A stretch of DNA of 11,340 bases from Alphaproteobacteria bacterium UBA3002 (lineage in GTDB: Bacteria; Pseudomonadota; Alphaproteobacteria; Rickettsiales; UBA3002). Positions 1-6,138 of this stretch are shown here, in pieces. Positions within the stretch are counted from its first letter, which is position 1. Every line of letters begins with the position of its first letter. Where the stretch lies: the NCBI GenBank assembly GCA_002346425.1, contig DDZS01000002.1:1-11340 (forward strand), in the 5' to 3' direction. The notes below the pieces were generated by a model. It did no database searches and was not told the DNA's origin. It saw only the letters and a program-made list of their open reading frames with translations. Both the position numbers and the translations under genes were made by a program.

Positions 1-772
1 GCGCCGGCAGGCAGTGCATAAAAATAGCTTCTGCTTTTGCCTGCTGCATTAACGTATCATTGACCTGATACTGGATGAAGCTTTGACGGCGCGACAAGGT
101 ATCATCATCGCCCATCGAAATCCACGTATCGGTCACCACCACATCTGCATCGCGCACGGCATCAACCGCACTTTCGCAGATTTCAATCTGCGGGCTTTCC
201 ATTTGCAGCTTCGGCGCATATTTTGCTGGCGTCGCAATGCGTAAGGTAAATTTCAGTAAATCCGCAGCCTGCATCCAGCTGTGCAGCACATTGTTACCGT
301 CGCCTGTCCAGGCAACGATTTTGCCTTCAATGCTGCCGCAATGTTCGCGCATCGTCAGCAAGTCTGCCATAATCTGGCAGGGGTGATTCCAGTCCGTCAA
401 ACCATTGATGACGGGGATTGACCCATATTCCGCCAATTCCAGCAAGGTCTGATGTTTATGCGACCGCAGCATAAGCGCATGCACGTAGCGTGAGAGCACT
501 TGCGCCGTATCGGCCACCGTTTCACCACGCCCCAATTGTAAATCCTGTTTTTGCAAAACCATGGCATCGCCGCCTAATTCACGCATGGCCACCTCAAATG
601 AGACCCGCGTACGGGTGGAGGGTTTCTCGAAAATCATGGCCAACGTTTTGCCTTTTAACGTGTCGCGCACATGCCCTTCGGCCCGTTCTTTTTTCAGCAC
701 CAGCGCCAGATCAAGGATGTGATGCAAATCGGCGGCATCGTTGGAGATAATATCTAAAAAATCATGCGTCAT
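1..772 (-). CDS. argF: Ornithine carbamoyltransferase, 3' end cut by window edge
   Basis: Catalyses carbamoyl phosphate + ornithine to citrulline in cytoplasmic arginine synthesis. The 257 residues visible (ATG at 770-772) carry the family landmarks in order: STRTR carbamoyl-phosphate loop (residues 52-56), HPCQ (130-133), DTWISMG ornithine-binding segment (215-221) and the HCLPA motif with the catalytic Cys (253-257), where the window ends. The family is usually slightly over 300 residues, so only the C-terminal helices are missing. It lies 42 bp behind argD on the same strand with no terminator between them, so the two are probably co-transcribed. The Shine-Dalgarno is poor (only a GGG next to the ATG), which fits an internal operon gene. 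The SMG segment separates it from aspartate carbamoyltransferase. Identity is secure; the catabolic arcB paralogue is less likely because of the argD neighbour. Confidence 0.96.
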   Translation of the reverse strand, partial: MTHDFLDIISNDAADLHHILDLALVLKKERAEGHVRDTLKGKTLAMIFEKPSTRTRVSFEVAMRELGGDAMVLQKQDLQLGRGETVADTAQVLSRYVHALMLRSHKHQTLLELAEYGSIPVINGLTDWNHPCQIMADLLTMREHCGSIEGKIVAWTGDGNNVLHSWMQAADLLKFTLRIATPAKYAPKLQMESPQIEICESAVDAVRDADVVVTDTWISMGDDDTLSRRQSFIQYQVNDTLMQQAKAEAIFMHCLPA

Positions 773-814
773 CCCGGGGTTTTAACGAGAATCCGCTCAA
801 TCGCAAACAAAAAT

Positions 815-1999
815 TTAGTGTTTGGCTAGGCATTCCCGCAAGATAGATACCGCCTGGTCTGCTTCTTCACGGGTAATAATCAGGGGCGGCGTGAAGCGTA
901 TGACATCGCCATAAGCAGGTGCAACCAGCAAGCCAGCCTCACGCAATTCCGTGGCAAAGGCCCGCGCATCTAACTGCATTTGCAGACCCAGCATTAACCC
1001 AAATCCACGCACCTGACTGATAGAGTCAGGATATTCTTGCTGAATAGCATCTAATGCCGCTTTCAAATGTGCCCCTACCTCGCTGACATGCGCAAAAAAT
1101 CCCGGCTTAAGCATCATATCAAGCACTGCATTGCCGACCGCCATGGCCAGCGGGTTGGAACCATATGTCGAACCATGGCACCCCGGCGTAATTGCCTTGC
1201 GAACACGTTGATTGGTAATAACCGCACCCAATGGGAAACCATTGCCAATACCTTTAGCGCAGGCGACAATATCAGGCATCACGCCATACTGGTCATAGGT
1301 AAATAAACTGCCGCAACGGCCATAGCCGCATTGCACTTCATCCAAACATAATAGCAAGCCATGCGTATCACATAATTCGCGCAAGCCCTTGAGGAAGGCT
1401 GGATCGGCAGGATACACACCCCCCTCTCCCTGTACGGGCTCCAGCAAAATGGCGGCGGTTTCTGGCGTGATCGTTGCTTTGACGGCCTCTAAATCATTGA
1501 AGGCAATTTGATCGAATCCCGGTAGCAGCGGGGCATACCCTTCACGCGCTGTCGCATTACCGCCTGCAGAAATGCAACTCAACGCCCGGCCATGAAAGCC
1601 GCCATGAAATGTGATGATGCGCTGTTTCTTGCTACCTTCGACATACTGCGTTCGCCGCACGAATTTGATCACGGTATCGATGGCTTCTGCGCCGGAAGAA
1701 CAAAAGAAAACCCCACCATCTAACCGAGATTGTTCGACCAATCGCTCGGCAAATAGCTGCAATGGACGCGTGGTGTAATTATTTGAGCAATGCCACAGCT
1801 GGCCTGCCTGCTCTTGCAGCGCCGCGACCACATGGGAGTGCGAATGTCCCAGCGCATTGACCGCGATGCCCGCCGAACAATCCAGATAGCGCTTACCCTG
1901 ATCATCAAATAAATAGACGCCTTCACCGCGTATCATGATGGTTTCCGCGCGGCGATAGACCGGTAAAAACGGGGTTTGCTGTGGCTCAGGCTGCGACAT
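815..1999 (-). CDS. argD: Acetylornithine aminotransferase (PLP, class III)
   Basis: Transfers the amino group from glutamate to N-acetylglutamate semialdehyde, giving N2-acetylornithine; such enzymes often also serve N-succinyl-diaminopimelate formation for lysine. The 394 residues are a normal length. A GAEA phosphate-binding turn is at about residues 103-106, followed by the aromatic/His stretch FHGGFHGR (131-138). The cofactor region CLDEVQCGYGR has Asp220 and Gln223, and the Schiff-base lysine is Lys249 in AKGIGNGFPLGA. A GSTYGSNPLA segment (276-285) is typical of class III aminotransferases. It sits between an ABC-2 permease (44 bp upstream) and argF (42 bp downstream), all on one strand. 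The argF neighbour favours ArgD over ornithine, GABA or succinylornithine aminotransferases. The ribosome site is weak, and no separate promoter is obvious. Confidence 0.94.
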   Translation of the reverse strand: MSQPEPQQTPFLPVYRRAETIMIRGEGVYLFDDQGKRYLDCSAGIAVNALGHSHSHVVAALQEQAGQLWHCSNNYTTRPLQLFAERLVEQSRLDGGVFFCSSGAEAIDTVIKFVRRTQYVEGSKKQRIITFHGGFHGRALSCISAGGNATAREGYAPLLPGFDQIAFNDLEAVKATITPETAAILLEPVQGEGGVYPADPAFLKGLRELCDTHGLLLCLDEVQCGYGRCGSLFTYDQYGVMPDIVACAKGIGNGFPLGAVITNQRVRKAITPGCHGSTYGSNPLAMAVGNAVLDMMLKPGFFAHVSEVGAHLKAALDAIQQEYPDSISQVRGFGLMLGLQMQLDARAFATELREAGLLVAPAYGDVIRFTPPLIITREEADQAVSILRECLAKH

Positions 2000-2043
2000 G
2001 GCAGGCTCTATACACCTAAATCATCGAAGCTGAAACGAAAAAC

Positions 2044-2811
2044 CTATGTTTTCAGGCGCCAGCCACGCGCCAGCAATTGCCAGCTTAACACCGCCAATGC
2101 GATATTGATCCCAATCAGCACCAGTAGGCCCGTTGTGATATCGCCATCTGCATAGCCCGTGATCGAATAGCGGAAGCCATCGATCATGTAAAAGAATGGG
2201 TTGGCGAGGCTCACATGTTCCCAAAACGGCGGCAGATGCCCGATGGAGTAGAAGGTACCGGATAAGAAGGATAGCGGCGTAATCACATAATTGGTAATGG
2301 CCGACATTTGGTCGAAGCTTTGCGCCCAAATCCCCGTCGCTAGCCCTAAAAAGGCGAGCATGGAGCTAGAGAGCAGTAAATAGACCAAGGAAAGGAAAGG
2401 ATGCTCGATGTGATAGGGCACGCAGAAATACATTGCGATCGCCACGGTCACGGCGACCATCATGCCGCGCGTCACCCCGCCCATCACCATACTGAACGTA
2501 ATTTCAGCCGCAGATAGCGGTGGCATCAACAGATCGACGATCACGCCTTGGAATTTTTGCAACATCAAGGAAGACGAGGTATTGGCAAACGCATTTTGCA
2601 CTACCGACATCATGATCAGTCCGGGGGCGATAAAAAGCTCAAACGGCATGCCACCCACTTCACGATCGCCGCGGCCCAATGCCACCGTTAAGATAATGAA
2701 GAACAAAACCGTCGTCACCATCGGTGCGGTCAGGGTTTGATTCCATACTTTCAAAAAGCGAGAAACTTCGCGGTAATAAAGCGTTTGCACGCCGATCAGA
2801 TTCACTTGCAT
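2044..2811 (-). CDS. ABC-2 type transporter permease
   Basis: Integral inner-membrane subunit of an ABC exporter. It has 255 residues and about six hydrophobic segments (roughly 31-46, 60-76, 106-131, 140-163, 171-190 and 228-248). The conserved ABC-2 stretch runs from about 177 to 214, with PLSFLSGTFY followed by LANPFFYMIDGFRY, as in YadH/NodJ-type permeases. The substrate cannot be read from the sequence. No ATP-binding subunit lies in the window: the upstream neighbour is a divergent, unrelated gene, so the ATPase must be encoded elsewhere. It is the first gene of an apparent permease-argD-argF transcription unit. The start is uncertain. The ATG at 2809-2811 directly abuts AGCAGGG, too close for normal use, whereas the GTG two codons later sits about 7 nt from that AGG. 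A promoter just upstream could alternatively give a leaderless mRNA starting at the ATG. Confidence 0.9.
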   Translation of the reverse strand: MQVNLIGVQTLYYREVSRFLKVWNQTLTAPMVTTVLFFIILTVALGRGDREVGGMPFELFIAPGLIMMSVVQNAFANTSSSLMLQKFQGVIVDLLMPPLSAAEITFSMVMGGVTRGMMVAVTVAIAMYFCVPYHIEHPFLSLVYLLLSSSMLAFLGLATGIWAQSFDQMSAITNYVITPLSFLSGTFYSIGHLPPFWEHVSLANPFFYMIDGFRYSITGYADGDITTGLLVLIGINIALAVLSWQLLARGWRLKT

Positions 2812-2817
2812 CCCTGC

Positions 2818-2846
2818 TAAATAACGTAGCGCCGCGGTAATTACAA
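2818..2846 (-). promoter_or_regulatory. Candidate promoter for permease-argD-argF, possibly leaderless
   Basis: On the minus strand there is a -35-like TTGTAA (2841-2846), a 17-bp spacer and a -10-like TATTTA (2818-2823). The predicted start lies about 7 nt further on, at or beside the permease ATG (2811). This is a match by eye to the sigma-70 pattern and is not proven. The -10 sequence is the same as that before the small gene at 6732-7052. Confidence 0.4.
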
Positions 2847-2957
2847 GCCAGCGCCTGAATTAAGCTTTATGCAGGATTTATAGATTCGGATAGGACAGCT
2901 CATAGCTCGCTGAAGCGATTCCTGTATAGATTGCGCCATCTAACAAGGAGAGAACAC

Positions 2958-3350
2958 ATGAAAACGTTAACCGCTTCCCTGATTTCATTCGCTGCTATGT
3001 CTACAGCTGCGTTTGCACAAGACGCGATGCCAAAAACAGGCGACATGAAAATGATGTCTGCAGAAAACATTATCCAAAAAGGCAAAGGTGAATACCTGGC
3101 CTCTGAAGGTATGGACCGCGATGTCTATAATTCTTCAGGCAAAGAAATTGCTGAAGTCGAAGATTTCGTCATTACCCAAGATGGTCGCATTACTTACGTC
3201 GTTCTGGATATCGATGGTATTGAGAACAGCATGGAAGACGATGTTGCAGTGCCTTATTCTTCTTTCTCATGGAACGAGCAAAAGAATCAGCTGATTCTTG
3301 ACGTTAGCGAAGAAGAGCTGGCAAAAGTCAAAGACGAAAAAGATATGTAA
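2958..3350 (+). CDS. Small exported PRC-barrel domain protein
   Basis: A 130-residue protein with an N-terminal Sec signal peptide: Lys2, then a hydrophobic stretch, then AFA at about 18-20 with likely cleavage before Gln21. The mature part has a short Met/Lys-rich linker (21-45) and then a PRC-barrel fold (about 46-118), with the typical pattern of a GKEIAEVEDF strand, DGRITYVVLDIDG and VAVPYSSFSW. It ends in a charged Glu/Lys tail. It is predicted to be periplasmic. PRC-barrel proteins are structural or binding modules and are often stress related in Alphaproteobacteria; no enzymatic residues are expected or seen. The chosen ATG has a good AAGGAG site about 8 nt upstream (2945-2950). An in-frame ATG further upstream would hide the signal peptide behind charged residues and is unlikely. 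It is transcribed alone, divergent from the permease, and ends at a hairpin terminator. Confidence 0.88.
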   Translation: MKTLTASLISFAAMSTAAFAQDAMPKTGDMKMMSAENIIQKGKGEYLASEGMDRDVYNSSGKEIAEVEDFVITQDGRITYVVLDIDGIENSMEDDVAVPYSSFSWNEQKNQLILDVSEEELAKVKDEKDM

Positions 3351-3370
3351 TTCGTTTACATTGAAGAAGA

Positions 3371-3398
3371 AAGGCCGCCTTCGGGTGGCCTTTTTTTT
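3371..3398 (+). terminator. Rho-independent terminator, bidirectional, shared with tRNA-Leu
   Basis: A 9-bp stem (AAGGCCGCC / GGTGGCCTT, one G-U pair) with a TTCG loop is followed by eight T on the plus strand, ending the PRC-barrel gene 20 nt after its stop. On the minus strand the same hairpin follows the tRNA-Leu CCA by 7 A residues and is itself followed by TTTCTTC. It can therefore end the tRNA transcript as well. Confidence 0.9.
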
Positions 3399-3483
3399 GG
3401 TGCGGTCGAGAAGACTTGAACTTCCACCCGGTTACCCGGACAACGACCTCAACGTTGCGCGTCTACCATTCCGCCACGACCGC
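3398..3483 (-). tRNA. tRNA-Leu (anticodon GAG), CCA encoded
   Basis: Read on the minus strand this folds as a class II tRNA. The acceptor is GCGGTCG/CGACCGC with discriminator A and an encoded CCA (3398-3400 on the plus strand). The D stem is GCG/CGC around GAATGGTAGA. The anticodon stem is CAACG/CGTTG with loop TTGAGGT, giving anticodon GAG for CUC/CUU leucine codons. The long variable arm is CCGGG-TAA-CCGGG, and the T arm is GGAAG/CTTCT with loop TTCAAGT. It is 83 nt without CCA. The long variable arm and the loop support leucine. It converges on the PRC-barrel gene and shares that gene's terminator hairpin. Confidence 0.96.
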
Positions 3484-3559
3484 ATTTGAATCCAATGACG
3501 GAGCTATAAAAGGATTGGTACATGCGCGCAACATTTAATATTGGCATATCAAAACGCCG
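3457..3559 (-). repeat. Direct repeat copy A: tRNA-Leu 5' end plus promoter region
   Basis: This 103-bp unit recurs at 3580-3682, offset by 123 bp. The two ends are identical between copies: the first 27 nt of the tRNA plus discriminator-side flank, and about 38 bp around and beyond the -35. The middle, between tRNA and -35, differs at roughly a dozen positions. Similarity continues weakly for about six more bases (to 3565 and 3688). Copy A is attached to the intact tRNA gene. Confidence 0.93.
3503..3531 (-). promoter_or_regulatory. tRNA-Leu promoter (copy A)
   Basis: On the minus strand there is TTGCGC (3526-3531), a 17-bp spacer and TATAGC (3503-3508), placing the start about 12 nt before the tRNA 5' end at 3483. 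The same two elements with the same spacing recur 123 bp away in the duplicated copy. The -35 hexamer is identical and the -10 differs at one base, even though the bases around the -10 have diverged. That supports function. Confidence 0.7.
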
Positions 3560-3577
3560 CAAGGCGGCTTTGATATG
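3545..3577 (-). repeat. Strong inverted repeat between the two repeat copies
   Basis: CATATCAAA and TTTGATATG (9 bp) flank an inner GCCGC/GCGGC stem with a 3-nt loop and a 2-nt bulge, about 14 paired bases in all. On the minus strand it follows the tRNA remnant directly, with a short T run (GTTTTG) on its 3' side. It may terminate or protect a transcript from promoter copy B. The left arm alone is repeated at 3668-3682, so the palindrome straddles the duplication junction. Confidence 0.75.
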
Positions 3578-3579
3578 AC

Positions 3580-3606
3580 GCGCGTCTACCATTCCGCCAC
3601 GACCGC
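3580..3606 (-). pseudogene. tRNA-Leu 5' remnant (first 27 nt only)
   Basis: This is identical to nucleotides 1-27 of the intact tRNA-Leu: the 5' acceptor strand, the D arm and the first base(s) of the anticodon stem. The sequence then changes to the hairpin at 3545-3577. The anticodon, variable arm, T arm and 3' acceptor strand are absent, so it cannot be a working tRNA. It retains its own upstream promoter-like sequence. Confidence 0.9.
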
Positions 3607-3625
3607 ACTTTAACCAGATGATAGA

Positions 3626-3654
3626 GCGATAAAAAGAATGATACATGCGCGCAA
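3626..3654 (-). promoter_or_regulatory. Duplicated tRNA promoter (copy B)
   Basis: TTGCGC (3649-3654), a 17-bp spacer and TATCGC (3626-3631) on the minus strand match the copy A promoter except for one -10 base. If active, transcription would start near 3619 and read through the tRNA remnant and the hairpin towards the intact tRNA-Leu. Confidence 0.5.
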
Positions 3655-3722
3655 CATTTAATATTGGCATATCAAAACGCCGAAAGGCTCTATACGGTTA
3701 CGAATTAGCCAACACTAAAAAC

Positions 3723-3738
3723 TTGCTAGCCTTAGCAA
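3723..3738. promoter_or_regulatory. Small perfect dyad before the GAPDH start, possible operator
   Basis: TTGCTA and TAGCAA, a 6-bp perfect inverted repeat with spacer GCCT, lie 20 bp before the GAPDH ATG. No convincing -35/-10 pair was found around it, so its role is open. The dyad is short enough to arise by chance. Confidence 0.3.
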
Positions 3739-3757
3739 ATAATGGCACATCAGGCGC

Positions 3758-4765
3758 ATGACGGTACGGATAGCAATTAATGGACTTGGTCGCATTGGCC
3801 GCTGCGTAATGCGCGCACTGGTGGAAGAGGGCTATGACGATATCGAATTGGTCGCCGTTAACGGCCCTGCCCCTACCGATACGCATAAGCATTTACTACA
3901 ATATGATTCCGTCCATGGTCGCTATGCCAATGTCATTTCGCATCATAGTGAAAATGATACGCTGGATATGGGCCGCGGGCCGATACCGGTCTTCCATACG
4001 CGCGATCCGCAAGAACTAGATTGGGGCGCTCTCGGTGTCGACGTTGTCCTCGAATGCACCGGCAAATTTACTACCAAGCAAGACTGTCAGGTGCATCTGG
4101 ATCGGGGCGCACGTAAAGTGCTGATTTCCGCGCCTGCCAAAGACGACTGCCCAACTTTTGTCTATGGCGTGAATGACGACGCCTTAGAAAGCTGGATGGA
4201 TATCATCTCGATCGGTTCCTGCACGACGAATTGTCTGGCTCCCGTGGCCAAAGTGCTGGACGATGCGTTTGGCATTCGTTCTGGCTGGATGACGACGATT
4301 CATGCGTATACGGGTGACCAAAATCTGGTCGACGGTTCGCATAGCGATCCGCGGCGCGCACGTGCGGCGGCCCTATCCATGGTGCCCACCAAAACCGGGG
4401 CCGCAAAAGCCATCGGGCTGGTGTTGCCACAGTTAGAGGGCAAGCTGCAAGGCGCAGCTATCCGTGTCCCCACACCCAACGTCTCCATGGTAGAGCTGAA
4501 TTATCTAAGCGCGGTGGATGTCAACGCAGCTGCCATTAACGATGCGTTGCTCGATGCATCCAAAGGCGCTTTGAAAGGCATCCTCGGCATCAATGAAGAT
4601 CCGCTAGTATCTATTGATTTTAGCCATCGCAGCGAAAGCAGTATTGCCGATGTCACGCAAACTCGCGTGGTCGATGAAACACTGGTGCATGTCGCGGCAT
4701 GGTACGACAATGAGTGGGGGTTCTCTTGCCGTATGCTCGATATGGCCAAGCGCGTGATGGCGTGA
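3758..4765 (+). CDS. gap: Glyceraldehyde-3-phosphate dehydrogenase, probably NADP-accepting
   Basis: Interconverts glyceraldehyde 3-phosphate and 1,3-bisphosphoglycerate in central carbon metabolism. The 335 residues are the usual length. The N-terminal Rossmann motif is INGLGRIGR (7-15). The active site is GSCTTNCL with catalytic Cys155 (the family usually has A at the Gly153 position). His182 and Arg236 match the catalytic and phosphate-binding sites, and WYDNEWGF near the C-terminus is typical. Cofactor positions are unusual. The acidic residue that normally follows VAVN and binds the NAD ribose is Gly36. The Leu-Pro pair of NAD enzymes is Gly193-Ser194, close to the Ala-Ser of chloroplast NADP enzymes. 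These changes together suggest NADP use, perhaps a gluconeogenic GapB role; this is inferred. The Shine-Dalgarno is weak. The next gene begins 12 bp downstream. The erythrose-4-phosphate dehydrogenase alternative is less likely because that subgroup keeps Glu at the ribose site. Confidence 0.95.
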   Translation: MTVRIAINGLGRIGRCVMRALVEEGYDDIELVAVNGPAPTDTHKHLLQYDSVHGRYANVISHHSENDTLDMGRGPIPVFHTRDPQELDWGALGVDVVLECTGKFTTKQDCQVHLDRGARKVLISAPAKDDCPTFVYGVNDDALESWMDIISIGSCTTNCLAPVAKVLDDAFGIRSGWMTTIHAYTGDQNLVDGSHSDPRRARAAALSMVPTKTGAAKAIGLVLPQLEGKLQGAAIRVPTPNVSMVELNYLSAVDVNAAAINDALLDASKGALKGILGINEDPLVSIDFSHRSESSIADVTQTRVVDETLVHVAAWYDNEWGFSCRMLDMAKRVMA

Positions 4766-4777
4766 TAGATTGGGCGG

Positions 4778-5350
4778 ATGGACAAGACCGCCTTACGTCA
4801 GCAGCATAAATCTGCGCGCGATAGTTTGAGCCTAGCGGAACGCAGTGCTGCCGCGCAGAGTTTTCGGCTGCATTTTCATGACCACCCTTACTTGTCGCTG
4901 GCTCGATCCTTTGCGGGCTATTACCCTATCGGCAGCGAAGCGGATATTTTACCCATTTACCAACATATGGCGAAATTCAATAAACCAATGGGCTTGCCGC
5001 GGATTCAGGAATCTGGCCTTAACCTGCATCATTGGAAACCCGGTGAGACGCTCGAAGATGGACCACTAGGCACAAAGCAACCGCCTCCTGATACCCCGCC
5101 TTTGCTTCCGGAAGTGTTACTGGTGCCCCTGCTCGCCTTCGATGCATCAGGGAATCGACTGGGGTATGGCGGCGGGTATTATGACCGACTGATCCAGATG
5201 CTGCGTGCCACAGAAACCGCCCCGCTGGTCGTGGGCGTGGCTTATGGCATGCAAGAGGTGGAAGCCTTGCCTCAGGAAGCGCATGACGAGCCGCTGGATG
5301 GTATTCTAACCGAATCCGGAGTAAGTTTTTTCCACGAGGTAAAGCGATGA
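4778..5350 (+). CDS. ygfA: 5-formyltetrahydrofolate cyclo-ligase
   Basis: ATP-dependent conversion of 5-formyl-THF (folinate) to 5,10-methenyl-THF, returning this inhibitory storage folate to the one-carbon pool. The protein has 190 residues, normal for the family. An N-terminal basic helix is followed by YYPIGSEADILPI (48-60), then the substrate/ATP core LLVPLLAFDASGNRLGYGGG (114-133) with YYDR, and the closing PQEAHDEPLDGILTE (165-179). It follows gap by 12 bp and overlaps the next gene by 4 bp (ATGA at 5347-5350), which implies coupled translation. In many bacteria the 6S RNA gene sits just upstream of this gene. Here there is no room for it. Confidence 0.94.
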   Translation: MDKTALRQQHKSARDSLSLAERSAAAQSFRLHFHDHPYLSLARSFAGYYPIGSEADILPIYQHMAKFNKPMGLPRIQESGLNLHHWKPGETLEDGPLGTKQPPPDTPPLLPEVLLVPLLAFDASGNRLGYGGGYYDRLIQMLRATETAPLVVGVAYGMQEVEALPQEAHDEPLDGILTESGVSFFHEVKR

Positions 5351-6138
5351 AACTGTTATTTATCGGCGATATTGTAGGGCGCACTGGCCGCGACGCCGTC
5401 ACGCGTTTATTGCCCGGTCTGCGCGATGAATTTTCTATCGATGCGACGATCGTCAATGTCGACAACGCGGCAGGCGGGTTCGGCGTAACGAAAGAGGTCT
5501 GCAGCAAATTATTTGATGCTGGGGCGACGGCTCTCACGACTGGCGACCACTTATGGGACCAAAAAGGCATGCCGGAATTGTTGGAAAAAGAATCACGCTT
5601 GCTACGTCCGCATAATTTTCCGAGTGACACGCCCGGTAGCGGGTGCCGCTTATTTACTCTTCCCAACGGGAAACGTTTGCTGATCCTTCACCTATTAGGA
5701 CAAGTGTTTCATCGCGAATATCTCGACTCGCCCTTCCGCGCAGCCGTGGAAGCGCTTAAACCGTATGATCTCGGCCGCAATGTCGATGCCATTTTTGTCG
5801 ACATGCATGCCGAAGCGACCTCAGAAAAAAACGCCATGGGCGTCTTTCTTGACGGTGGCGTGAGTGCAGTGATCGGTAGCCATACGCATATCCCGACGGC
5901 AGATGCGCGTATCCTTGCCAAAGGTACGGCCTATCAAACCGATGCCGGTATGTGCGGAGATTATGCGAACACAATCATCGGTTTCCAGCCGGAAGCCCCG
6001 ATGCAGCAATTCTGGGGGAAATACCGCAAAATACGCATGGAACCGGGCATCGGTCCGGGCACGGTCTGCGGCTGTGTAATTGATGTCGGCGAGAATGGAT
6101 TAGCACAGAGCATTACGCCGATTCAGCGCATGGTATGA
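5347..6138 (+). CDS. YmdB/TIGR00282-family metallophosphoesterase
   Basis: Calcineurin-like phosphoesterase of the YmdB family; characterised members hydrolyse 2',3'-cyclic nucleotides with a di-metal centre. The 263 residues are full length. Metal-site motifs in order: GDIVGR (Asp8), DNAAGGFG (Asp39, Asn40), TTGDHLWD (Asp67, His68), VDMHAEATSEK (His154) and GSHTHIPTAD (His179, His181). The family signature TDAGMCGDYANTIIG lies near 198-212. Two usual ligands are conservatively replaced: Glu39 by Asp, and the Asn of the GNH motif (67) by Asp. The site probably still binds metal, perhaps with altered preference. The gene starts inside the end of the cyclo-ligase gene and overlaps the following 2H phosphoesterase by 4 bp. 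The cyclo-ligase/YmdB pairing is familiar from Alphaproteobacteria. Confidence 0.92.
   Translation: MKLLFIGDIVGRTGRDAVTRLLPGLRDEFSIDATIVNVDNAAGGFGVTKEVCSKLFDAGATALTTGDHLWDQKGMPELLEKESRLLRPHNFPSDTPGSGCRLFTLPNGKRLLILHLLGQVFHREYLDSPFRAAVEALKPYDLGRNVDAIFVDMHAEATSEKNAMGVFLDGGVSAVIGSHTHIPTADARILAKGTAYQTDAGMCGDYANTIIGFQPEAPMQQFWGKYRKIRMEPGIGPGTVCGCVIDVGENGLAQSITPIQRMV

Larger units (their letters stand above)
3580..3682 (-). repeat. Direct repeat copy B: tRNA-Leu remnant plus promoter region
   Basis: Second 103-bp unit, upstream of copy A in the direction of tRNA transcription. It has the same length as copy A with no indels, and its differences are confined to roughly 3608-3640. After 3688 the sequence departs into the region upstream of the GAPDH gene. 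See copy A for the comparison. Confidence 0.93.

Noticed and set aside
490..750. Plus-strand open frame of 86 codons
   Set aside because: Antisense to argF, with a low-complexity Arg/Pro/His composition typical of a shadow frame.
2880..2930. TATAGA boxes (2880-2885 and 2925-2930) as promoter of the PRC-barrel gene
   Set aside because: Plausible -10 elements, but no acceptable -35 lies 16-18 bp upstream of either one, so no specific promoter is called.
3449..3670. Minus-strand open frame of 73 codons with an internal protein repeat containing CGRGGMVDA
   Set aside because: It is the translation of the duplicated tRNA promoter and tRNA 5' ends. The GRGGMVDA string is a well-known artefact of translating tRNA genes. 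No ribosome site or coding character is seen.
3457..3682. CRISPR-like or att-site reading of the two repeats
   Set aside because: There are only two copies of 103 bp with a 20-bp spacer, no cas genes and no integrase. The repeat content is simply tRNA promoter and tRNA 5' end.
4766..4777. 6S RNA gene expected before the cyclo-ligase gene
   Set aside because: The gap between gap and the cyclo-ligase gene is only 12 bp, so 6S RNA cannot be encoded there.
5019..5666. Minus-strand open frame of 215 codons
   Set aside because: It lies wholly antisense to the cyclo-ligase and YmdB-family genes, whose motifs are intact. Its translation has no recognisable domain.
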